Source: Planctomycetota bacterium
GTDB lineage: Bacteria > Planctomycetota > SZUA-567 > H5-PLA8
Assembly (NCBI GenBank): GCA_026184295.1
Contig: JAHCJK010000001.1
Coordinates: 88,862-129,217 of the forward strand
Direction: 5' to 3'
Length of the DNA: 40,356 bases
Both the position numbers and the translations under genes were made by a program. The notes under the pieces were generated by a model. That model made no database searches, was not told where the DNA came from, and was given only the letters and a program-made list of their open reading frames with translations. Below, one piece after another: positions 1-5,295 of the stretch. Position 1 is the stretch's first letter. Every line of letters begins with the position of its first letter.

Positions 1-1
1 C

Positions 2-1213
2 CCGATCGGGCGCTTTCCGCCGCCGTCGCAGCGGGTGCAGGTGGACGTGCGCCTGGACGAGATCGTCCTGCGCGCGCTCGAAAAGCAGCCCGAGAAACGC
101 TACCAGACGATGGGCGAAGTCAGCCGCGACGTCACGCGCGTCACGCGGCCGCCTTCCAAGCGCGCCATCACGCCCGAAGAAGCCAAGAGCGGCAAATGGG
201 ACAGCATCGGCTACGCGGTCATGATGGTCGCGTTCATGCTCGCCATGGCCGTGATCGTCAAAGGCTGGCCGTGGGGCGGCGGGGAAGGCGGCGCCCCGGA
301 CGCGCGGCAGAACGGCGCGCCCGCGCCGGCCGGAAAGTCCGAGGACCCCAGCGCCGAAATCGCCGCGCGCGGCGAGAAACTCCTGAAGGAAGACCAGCCC
401 TCGCTGGCGTTCGAAATTCTCGAGAAGCGCATCCACGAGGACCCCGAGAACCAGAAATTGCGCGCGCTGGCCGTGCAGGCCGCGGGGCGGCACCTGGAAC
501 ACATCGTCGAGATGCAGGGGCGGGAAGCGGGCATGGCGTGGCTCGAACCGCAACTGCGCGAGAAGTCCTTCCTGCGCCCGCTGGCCGAACGCTACGCGGT
601 GCTCGACACCGAGTCCACCGTGCAGACGCTCTTCGACAAAGGGCGCGCGCAGTCCTTCAAGCTCGCCGACACCACCCGCGAACTGCTCGCCAAGTACCCG
701 CAGTATTACAAAGTGCCCTGCGCCGCCGCGGCCATCATCGAAAAGTACAACATCCCCGAATCGGTGCTCTCGCTGTACCGCGAGGCCTTCAAGCGCGGGC
801 TGCCCAAAGGCGACGCGCACGCCTGGGAGATCTGCCTCAAGGCCTTCGCCGGGAACAAGGTGGACGACAGCGACGGGAAATACATCCAGGAGTTCGCGCG
901 CGAATTCTACAAGGACGACCGCGTGGACTGGGCGCAGGGCGCGGTCGAATTGGCCGGCGGTTTCCTGTACCTGCACGCCTACGCGATCCTGAAGGAACGG
1001 AACCACCCGAAGTCGAAGGATGCCTACTTCACGGCGCTCGCCAATCTGCTCGAAGGCCACGACAGCGCCGCCGCCCAGAAGACGGTGCTCACTTCGGATG
1101 CCTCCCGCCGCAAGCGCGCCCACGACTTCCTGGCCCAGGCGCTCGAAACGAAGATCGTGCCCGAGACCGACGTGGAGTACCTCCAGAACCTGGTGGATGA
1201 ACTGGCCAAGTAG
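2..1213 (+). CDS. Ser/Thr protein kinase, C-terminal part (5' end outside window)
   Basis: The reading frame is open from base 2, so the gene starts upstream of the window. The first residues (PIGRFPPPSQRV, then LDEIVLRALEKQPEKRYQ) match the end of a Hanks-type kinase domain, where the last helix carries the conserved RY(Q) element. The glycine loop, HRD and DFG motifs lie outside the window. A single membrane segment follows at about residues 69-89 (IGYAVMMVAFMLAMAVIVKGW). Beyond it is about 310 residues of Ala/Leu/Glu-rich helical sequence that looks like degenerate TPR-type repeats, probably outside the cytoplasm. The design of cytosolic kinase, one membrane span and outer helical sensor or scaffold is common in Planctomycetota. 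Substrate unknown. The kinase assignment is firm although the catalytic core is absent; the TPR reading is inference. Confidence 0.85.
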   Translation, partial: PIGRFPPPSQRVQVDVRLDEIVLRALEKQPEKRYQTMGEVSRDVTRVTRPPSKRAITPEEAKSGKWDSIGYAVMMVAFMLAMAVIVKGWPWGGGEGGAPDARQNGAPAPAGKSEDPSAEIAARGEKLLKEDQPSLAFEILEKRIHEDPENQKLRALAVQAAGRHLEHIVEMQGREAGMAWLEPQLREKSFLRPLAERYAVLDTESTVQTLFDKGRAQSFKLADTTRELLAKYPQYYKVPCAAAAIIEKYNIPESVLSLYREAFKRGLPKGDAHAWEICLKAFAGNKVDDSDGKYIQEFAREFYKDDRVDWAQGAVELAGGFLYLHAYAILKERNHPKSKDAYFTALANLLEGHDSAAAQKTVLTSDASRRKRAHDFLAQALETKIVPETDVEYLQNLVDELAK

Positions 1214-1230
1214 CGGCGGTTTGAACCTGG

Positions 1231-1260
1231 GTCCACGAATCGGCACGAATGCTCACGAAT
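1231..1260 (+). repeat. Three tandem decamers ending in CACGAAT
   Basis: Three consecutive 10-nt units each end in CACGAAT (1234-1240, 1244-1250, 1254-1260) and differ only in their first three bases. They begin about 20 nt after the kinase stop codon. I recall similar CACGAAT strings in intergenic DNA of other environmental bacteria, but could not search. Function unknown. Confidence 0.7.
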
Positions 1261-1470
1261 ACGCACAGGCACAAATAGCACGGCCTGCTCTGTTGAATAG
1301 AAGCGCGGCGCGCATCGTTGTCCGCACTTCGGCGCGGACGGAACGCGAGGTTTCAGGATGCCCGCAAGTTCGATGACCGGTGCTCCAAAAGGACGCGTCG
1401 GCTCGGGCCTGGACGTGACGGGCATCAGGAACAACGCCATGGTGCGTGGTCGGGAGCCATTCGCGACCCC

Positions 1471-1558
1471 GGCCGTACAGGCCCGAAGGGCCGGCCTGAC
1501 ATAGCCAGGGCCGTAAGGCCCTGGAATGCGGTTTCCGGTTAAGGAGCCCTGAAGGGGC
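1471..1558 (+). repeat. Cluster of three GC hairpins with GAA/GTAA loops (REP-like)
   Basis: Three stem-loops follow each other. The first is GGCCC-GAA-GGGCC at 1480-1492. The second is CCAGGGCC-GTAA-GGCCCTGG at 1505-1524, a perfect 8-bp stem with a GNRA-type loop. The third is GCCCT-GAA-GGGGC at 1546-1558, with one G-U pair. The repeated GAA-type loop suggests related palindromes rather than three unrelated terminators. Such clusters resemble REP/BIME-like dispersed palindromes, but no second copy lies in this window and no transposase gene is present, so the class is inferred. Confidence 0.55.
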
Positions 1559-1609
1559 GGCATCGCCCGTGTCTTGAAACGTAGACAAATATTGGAACTA
1601 AACGACTTC

Positions 1610-1637
1610 TTGACAACGCTCCTCTATAGGCTACATT
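1610..1637 (+). promoter_or_regulatory. Promoter: TTGACA-N16-TACATT
   Basis: A perfect -35 hexamer TTGACA (1610-1615) is followed after 16 nt by TACATT (1632-1637), matching TATAAT at four positions. No coding region follows, so the likely product is the untranslated RNA proposed at 1813-2086. The bases GGCTAC around its -10 recur around the -10 at 12861. Confidence 0.55.
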
Positions 1638-1812
1638 CCCTTTTAGCGCACCCGTGATTCCCTAGGGCTGGCCCCAACCACGGCTGCGCAACCCGAGGCA
1701 TCTCCCTCACAACCTTTACAGCGTCGCGCGTGCGTCTTCGTGCTCAAACACGGGCATCTGCTTCACGCCCCGTTCCGTTCCAACCGCGCGCGACCGCGAA
1801 GGACCTCTACTC

Positions 1813-2086
1813 GTGCAGCTTTCAACGCGAAGATTCGCATACAAATTCCGGGCGCCCGGCGCGCGCCCGTCTGCACGCACCCCGAGCTTGGAACTCGGGC
1901 GCGTGGTACCGTGGGAGCGGCCCGGGTTCCGGCGCCGCTCGTTCATCAGGTGCAGCTTTTCCTGCGAGCACCTGCGTGGTTCGCTCGGGCGCCCGCGCCC
2001 GGCCCGCTTCGCGCCGCACGCTTGGAACGCGGCGGAGCGCTACCGTTCGGAAGACCGGGCCGTGCCCGGCGCTTCCCGTTCGAAAG
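1813..2086 (+). ncRNA. Candidate structured RNA: two diverged tandem 137-nt units
   Basis: GTGCAG occurs at 1813, 1950 and 2087, exactly 137 nt apart; the first two copies share GTGCAGCTTT. Units 1813-1949 and 1950-2086 also share CGGGCGCCCG at the same offset (37-46), GCTTGGAAC and TACCGT three nt apart in register, and CGTTC-NNN-AG at the end. Both can fold alike. A hairpin with loop CTTGGAA has a 6-bp stem at 1881-1899 and a different, bulged stem at 2014-2035. A terminal hairpin has 7+4 bp at 1915-1940 and 5+6 bp of different sequence at 2049-2076. Because 137 is not a multiple of three, this is not a protein repeat. Strand is assumed from the promoter at 1610. I recognise no known RNA family. 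Confidence 0.4.
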
Positions 2087-2121
2087 GTGCAGGATTTTTT
2101 CGAAAACACGGAGGCCCACGC
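2087..2121 (+). repeat. Start of a third 137-nt unit, truncated
   Basis: GTGCAG recurs at 2087 in register with the two full units, followed by GATTTTTT where they have CTTT. Similarity then ends. The T-run at 2095-2100 lies about 19 nt beyond the terminal hairpin of unit two, too far for a classical intrinsic terminator. Confidence 0.4.
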
Positions 2122-2145
2122 ATGGCGTGAACCCGTTGGCCGGTC

Positions 2146-3162
2146 CTAACCCATCGCCTTGCCGATCGCTTCGAGCGAGACGTCGTAGCGGTACGAGATC
2201 GAGCGGTGCCCGTCGTCGAATTCCTCGTACGTGTGCGGAATCCGCAGCGCGCGCAGCCGTTTGGTGAAGACGCGGCAGCCGTAGTGGAGGTTGAATTCGT
2301 CGCGGTTGCCGCAATCGAGGTAGTACAGCTTCAGGCTGCGCAGCGCGTCGCCGTGCCGGTCGAGCAGGTACACGGGATCGTTGGCCAGCCAGCGTTCCCA
2401 GACGGCCGCGTCGAGTTCCCCCGTCGCGGGATCGACGGGCAGGTCGAAGCCCAGCGGCGCCTGCGGATTGGGCGAATAGCACGAGGCCATCGCGGCGATG
2501 TTCATGAAATCGAAGAAGTCGCCCGGCCTCGGCCGCACGCCGGCGGGGTTCTTCAGGATCTTGGCCAAATCCTTGAAGCGCGCGCAGGCCCGCAGGAACT
2601 TGGGGAAGTCCGGCTTGTAGCAGAGTTCGAAATACTTGTCGCCGCTGTGGTCGGCCACGAGCCCGAACAGGTCCGGGCGGCGCATGCCGGCCATCGTCGC
2701 GCCGTAGCCGCCGGAAGACTTGCCCAGCACCGCGCGGTGTTCGCGCCCGGCGAGCGTGCGGAAGTTCGCGTCCACGTAGCCGACGAGTTCCACGAGATAG
2801 TCGAAGTAGTTCCCGGTCGCCGAGGAATTGATGTACTGCGAGCCGCCGTAGCGCGTCATCGCGTCGGGCAGCACCAGCATCATCGGGCGCACGCGGCCGG
2901 AGGCGATCAGGCGGTCCATCCGCTGGAGCAGGTTCTCGTCCCAGCAGGTCTCGTTGAGCTGCATCGCGCCGGTGCCGGTGTACCCGGCCAGCACGTACGC
3001 GGCGGGATAGCGCTCCGTGCCCGCGTCGTAACCCGGCGGCAGGTAGACGGGCAATCGGCGCGCGAACGGATCGCCGAGCGGGTTGTGCTGAAGCGCGAGG
3101 CTCTCGACGCGGCGCCATTCGATGCGCCCGCCCGCGCCGCCGTGGGGGTCAGGTGTGTGCAT
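2146..3162 (-). CDS. Alpha/beta hydrolase, putative esterase (esterase D type)
   Basis: The 338-residue protein has the layout of the putative-esterase (PF00756-type) family: an N-terminal LPVYLPPGY-like strand, the nucleophile elbow GKSSGGYGA, an acidic residue in LDCGNRDEF and a catalytic His in FDDGHRSISYRY. It should hydrolyse ester bonds, but the substrate cannot be read. No signal peptide is visible. I start it at the ATG at 3162 (MHTPDPHGG) because TACAAT lies 7 nt upstream and no Shine-Dalgarno is present. The ATG at 3171 overlaps that hexamer, and the longer open frame to 3480 runs through a repeat tract and into the tRNA fragment region. It converges on the repeat-bearing region 1214-2145. 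Confidence 0.85.
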   Translation of the reverse strand: MHTPDPHGGAGGRIEWRRVESLALQHNPLGDPFARRLPVYLPPGYDAGTERYPAAYVLAGYTGTGAMQLNETCWDENLLQRMDRLIASGRVRPMMLVLPDAMTRYGGSQYINSSATGNYFDYLVELVGYVDANFRTLAGREHRAVLGKSSGGYGATMAGMRRPDLFGLVADHSGDKYFELCYKPDFPKFLRACARFKDLAKILKNPAGVRPRPGDFFDFMNIAAMASCYSPNPQAPLGFDLPVDPATGELDAAVWERWLANDPVYLLDRHGDALRSLKLYYLDCGNRDEFNLHYGCRVFTKRLRALRIPHTYEEFDDGHRSISYRYDVSLEAIGKAMG

Positions 3163-3169
3163 GGCGAAC

Positions 3170-3175
3170 ATTGTA
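3170..3175 (-). promoter_or_regulatory. -10 element TACAAT of the esterase gene
   Basis: Read on the minus strand, TACAAT sits 7 nt before ATG 3162, which would place the transcription start at or next to the start codon. The -35 region holds only TTTTCC/TTTCCG. It decides the start choice for the esterase. Confidence 0.5.
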
Positions 3176-3486
3176 GGAAAGGGGACCGCGCCGGAAAAGC
3201 GCATCCCGGCCGGAAGTCGTGTTCGCAAAGCGTATGCGTTGCGGAAGCCCGGCCCCGCCGCGCCCGCCGGTCGCCGCCGAGGCCGCCGGTTTCGCAGGTC
3301 GCCGCCGAACCCGCCGGTTTCGCAGGCCGCCGCCGCAGACCCGCGGCGCCGAAGGGCGCCGCCCCTAGGCCCGCCGTCCGAAAGCGCGCACGGCGCGCCA
3401 GGTTTTTTGCGCAGCCCGGCGCACGCGCTTGCAACTAAACGCGAGGATGGTAAAAAAGCCCCCCTCGCAGCACGCCACACGCCGGT
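3176..3486. other. Gene-free stretch with a 28-nt direct repeat
   Basis: This interval holds no credible gene. At 3264-3338 the sequence CCGCCGGTTTCGCAGG with its flank is repeated at 28-nt spacing (3283 and 3311), with a shorter copy at 3264 that lacks nine bases. The rest is GC-rich with no motif I recognise. Confidence 0.6.
3264..3338 (+). repeat. Direct repeat, 28-nt period, two full and one partial copy
   Basis: Copies start at 3283 and 3311 (CCGCCGGTTTCGCAGG-T/C-CGCCGCCG). A partial copy at 3264 lacks the TTCGCAGGT part. The units are tandem, without spacers, so this is not a CRISPR array. Origin is probably slippage or unequal exchange. Confidence 0.65.
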
Positions 3487-3527
3487 GGGCAGGTGGCCGA
3501 GCGGTCAATGGCAGCAGACTGTAAATC
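3487..3527 (+). pseudogene. Fragment of tRNA-Tyr: 5' half duplicated 180 nt upstream
   Basis: These 41 nt are identical to the first 41 nt of the complete tRNA-Tyr at 3667. The match starts exactly at the first base of the tRNA and ends two bases into the 3' strand of the anticodon stem. It cannot form a tRNA because the 3' half is missing. A displaced tRNA half next to an AT-richer segment is what site-specific integration at a tRNA gene leaves behind. Confidence 0.85.
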
Positions 3528-3666
3528 GGTGAATTTGTTACCAGCCTGAAAGATGTGCGGAGTTGCAATAAGGTGTAAAGGATTTTTGGCTGTCCTGGTA
3601 ACAAAGCTGGTAACAAAAGGAGAATTGTACTAAAATACGGTTTATATAACTCCTTACGCAGTAAGG
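3528..3666. mobile_element. Remnant of an integrated element or attachment site
   Basis: This 139-nt segment between the tRNA fragment and the full tRNA is visibly AT-richer than its surroundings. It carries three copies of one 11-mer: TTTGTTACCAG at 3534-3544, and its reverse complement CTGGTAACAAA at 3595-3605 and 3607-3617, 12 nt apart. Repeated short sites in both orientations next to a tRNA half are typical of tyrosine-recombinase core or arm sites. No integrase gene remains nearby, so the element would be almost wholly deleted. A tandem duplication of the tRNA 5' half with later divergence is the alternative. Confidence 0.5.
3631..3666 (+). promoter_or_regulatory. AT-rich -10 candidates and hairpin before tRNA-Tyr
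   Basis: TAAAAT (3631-3636) and TATAAC (3645-3650) are both possible -10 elements for the tRNA; neither has a convincing -35 at 16-18 nt. The perfect inverted repeat CCTTAC-GCA-GTAAGG (3652-3666) ends at the first tRNA base. If the integration reading is right, this promoter came with the element. Confidence 0.35.
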
Positions 3667-3752
3667 GGGCAGGTGGCCGAGCGGTCAATGGCAGCAGACT
3701 GTAAATCTGCCGGCGAAAGCCTACGGGGGTTCAAATCCCTCCCTGCCCACCA
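3667..3752 (+). tRNA. tRNA-Tyr (anticodon GTA), CCA encoded
   Basis: Acceptor strands GGGCAGG (3667-3673) and CCTGCCC (3742-3748) pair fully. The anticodon arm is GCAGA-CTGTAAA-TCTGC with anticodon GTA. The long variable arm contains GGC-GAAA-GCC, as expected for a class II bacterial tRNA-Tyr. The T arm is GGGGG-TTCAAAT-CCCTC with one G-U pair. Discriminator A (3749) is followed by an encoded CCA, then a T-run. Confidence 0.97.
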
Positions 3753-3754
3753 TC

Positions 3755-3760
3755 TTTTTT
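3755..3760 (+). terminator. T-run behind tRNA-Tyr
   Basis: Six T residues start three bases after the encoded CCA. The tRNA acceptor/T-arm structure itself could act as the upstream hairpin, as for some tRNA genes. Confidence 0.35.
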
Positions 3761-3820
3761 CCTGCCAAGCGCCTGTGCTTCTCGGTTTCAAAATTGGGTT
3801 TTTTAGGCGATCCTGCTCAC

Positions 3821-4585
3821 TCAGCGGGCAGGTTTCTTGAAGCGATTTCGAAGCGAACCCAGCAATCCGTTGTCCTTGGCTTCGTGCTGCTTCACGATCG
3901 CGCGCAGGCGTTCGACCTCTTGGACGTACGCATCGATGCCCGCGCGGAGCTGGCCTTCGAGCCGCGCGGAGTGGGCGATGGCCAGCCAGTTCGCGCCGTG
4001 TTCGCGCAGGTAGGCGCTGACGGGCGCTTCGGCCGCGCGGGGATACACGAGGATCGTGTCGTTCGCGAACACCAGGCGATGTCCCGGGCCCAGTTTCTGG
4101 ATGCGTTCGAGCACCTGCGGAAACGTGGGCCAGTCGTCCAGGCGCAAGGGCGCGAGCGGCGGGGCCGTGAAGCAGCGCGCGTCGTCGATCCACGCCACGG
4201 AATCCGGATGCAGCGGCGCGATCGCGTCCAGTTCCTCCAGCAGCGGACACTGCGCGGCCTCGCCGGCGACCAGGTCGGCCTGGCACCAATGCGCGTCGAG
4301 CCAGTACATCGCGGGCTGTCCCGGGCTCGCCTTCACGCGCTCGCGCAGGAATTCCGGAGAGCGCCCGAGGTGGCAGCGGACGGCAGGATCTTCCGCGAAG
4401 CGCCGCGCGGCCGCCGCGTGCAGTTCGGGCGAGAGTTCGCAGGTATGGAGCTCCCGGAAGAAGGGCCGCGCCAACGCGACCGAATCGCCTTTAAAGGTGC
4501 CCGTTTCGATGAAGACCGAAAGGTTCAGGTGCTTGGCGAGCAAGGCGGCAAGCTGCGGGTCGATGGAAAAGTGGATGGCGCCCAT
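3821..4585 (-). CDS. Class I SAM-dependent methyltransferase-like protein
   Basis: The 254-residue protein begins with a helix and then FIETGTFKGDSVALA (about residues 25-39), the glycine-containing motif I of a Rossmann methyltransferase. ELSPELHAAA follows as the acidic motif II, and YWLDAHWCQADL is an acidic segment where TylF/macrocin-type O-methyltransferases bind metal. FVNDTILVYP-like and C-terminal helical, Lys-rich segments follow. The target is probably a sugar or small molecule, but this is a family-level guess. I place the start at ATG 4585 rather than GTG 4594, because the GTG abuts the -10 hexamer and could not lie within the transcript. It runs toward the tRNA gene. Confidence 0.7.
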   Translation of the reverse strand: MGAIHFSIDPQLAALLAKHLNLSVFIETGTFKGDSVALARPFFRELHTCELSPELHAAAARRFAEDPAVRCHLGRSPEFLRERVKASPGQPAMYWLDAHWCQADLVAGEAAQCPLLEELDAIAPLHPDSVAWIDDARCFTAPPLAPLRLDDWPTFPQVLERIQKLGPGHRLVFANDTILVYPRAAEAPVSAYLREHGANWLAIAHSARLEGQLRAGIDAYVQEVERLRAIVKQHEAKDNGLLGSLRNRFKKPAR

Positions 4586-4594
4586 CTCGATCAC

Positions 4595-4622
4595 AGGCTA
4601 GCGGGGCGTCGTTGGGTTGCAA
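4595..4622 (-). promoter_or_regulatory. Promoter: TTGCAA-N16-TAGCCT
   Basis: On the minus strand TTGCAA (4617-4622) and TAGCCT (4595-4600) are separated by 16 nt. The ATG at 4585 lies 9 nt behind the -10, giving a leader of at most a few bases. No Shine-Dalgarno is present. Confidence 0.5.
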
Positions 4623-4635
4623 GACGCGCACGCCG

Positions 4636-5238
4636 TCACATGGTCGCGGCTTCCACCAGCGTTTCGGGGTGCTTCAGCAGCCGATTCTGGGCCGAACGGG
4701 TCTGAAGGTGCACGACCTTCCGTTTGCCGCGTAAGGGGGCCAGCAGTTTCAGCAGGCGCGGACGGGCGAGTTTATGGGTGAACCAGATCGTCTTCATCAG
4801 CGTGGGGGCCATGCGGTACGGACGGCAGTTCGGCGGGAGGTCCTTCCGGATGTAAAAAAGGTCATGAATCTGACGCCTGATGGCGCGGAAGTAGTGCACG
4901 CGCAGCGGCAGGTCCACGAAGACGATCACCTCCGCGCGCTCGAACTCCTCGGCCATGATTTCCCACGTGCCGAAGCCGTCGATGATCCAGCGGTCCTCCG
5001 CGATCCAGGCGCGGCATTGCCGGTCGATCTCCGGCTGCGGCACGGGCTCCCAGCCGGGGCGCCATTTGACGCGGTCGATTCCATACCAGGGCAGCGAGAA
5101 CGTGCGGGCGAGCCGTTCGCAGAGCGTGGATTTTCCGCCGGCCGCGTTGCCGACCACCGCCACGCGCCGCACCTCCCGACCGCCCGGAGCGCGACCCGGC
5201 GTCGAGGGCTGGCCGCCACGTTCGTCTTGAAGGGCCAT
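4636..5238 (-). CDS. P-loop nucleotide kinase-like protein (adenylate kinase/FlaR type)
   Basis: This 200-residue protein has a Walker A motif GNAAGGKST near residue 30. LPWYGIDRVKWRPGW (substrate-side segment) and WIIDGFGTWEIM follow, in the order seen in the small adenylate-kinase-like topology-modulation/FlaR family. VIVFVDLPLRVHYFRAIRR follows as the Walker B strand with the arginine-rich lid. It likely binds ATP and phosphorylates an unknown small substrate; the biological role of the family is not established. ATG 5238 (MALQDERGG) is chosen over the longer frame because the promoter lies just upstream. The next gene, uup, is on the same strand 57 nt away. Confidence 0.75.
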   Translation of the reverse strand: MALQDERGGQPSTPGRAPGGREVRRVAVVGNAAGGKSTLCERLARTFSLPWYGIDRVKWRPGWEPVPQPEIDRQCRAWIAEDRWIIDGFGTWEIMAEEFERAEVIVFVDLPLRVHYFRAIRRQIHDLFYIRKDLPPNCRPYRMAPTLMKTIWFTHKLARPRLLKLLAPLRGKRKVVHLQTRSAQNRLLKHPETLVEAATM

Positions 5239-5249
5239 GATCGAGCGAC

Positions 5250-5277
5250 AGCGTAGCGATATCGGAAGGCGATGCAA
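5250..5277 (-). promoter_or_regulatory. Promoter: TTGCAT-N16-TACGCT
   Basis: Minus-strand TTGCAT (5272-5277) and TACGCT (5250-5255) with a 16-nt spacer. The -10 lies 11 nt before ATG 5238, predicting a leader of about 5 nt. Confidence 0.5.
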
Positions 5278-5295
5278 GACCTCGGGCCTGGGCGA

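Larger units (their letters stand above)
1214..2145. other. Long gene-free region with repeats, hairpins and promoter
   Basis: About 930 nt separate the kinase stop from the convergent esterase stop. The open frames in this stretch are GC-driven, Arg/Pro/Ala-rich and overlap on both strands without recognisable motifs, so I call none of them. From left to right it holds a 10-nt direct repeat (1231-1260), three hairpins with GAA or GTAA loops (1480-1558), a promoter-like pair (1610-1637), a stretch 1640-1812 in which I see nothing definite, and a diverged tandem repeat of 137 nt from 1813. At 2109-2127 a GGAGG precedes ATG-GCG-TGA, a two-codon frame I regard as chance. Confidence 0.7.

Noticed and set aside
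1640..2145. Known housekeeping RNAs (RNase P RNA, tmRNA, SRP RNA)
   Set aside because: The RNase P GAGGAAAGTC core, the tmRNA Ala-type ends and the SRP GGAAGGAAGCAGC-type loop are all absent on both strands.
1730..2267. Several overlapping open frames of 95-175 codons on both strands
   Set aside because: Compositionally extreme, without ribosome binding sites or motifs, and running across a 137-nt repeat whose period is not a multiple of three.
3264..3338. CRISPR-like array
   Set aside because: Repeat units of 28 nt abut directly without spacers and only two are complete.
2206..3438. 410-codon plus-strand open frame over the esterase gene
   Set aside because: Antisense shadow; low-complexity Arg/Ala/Val sequence, while the minus strand has the complete esterase motif set.
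3654..4289. Minus-strand open frame containing WAGRDLNPRRLSPADLQS
   Set aside because: This is the antisense translation of the tRNA-Tyr gene, a known artefact in protein databases; the rest is a shadow of the methyltransferase-like gene.
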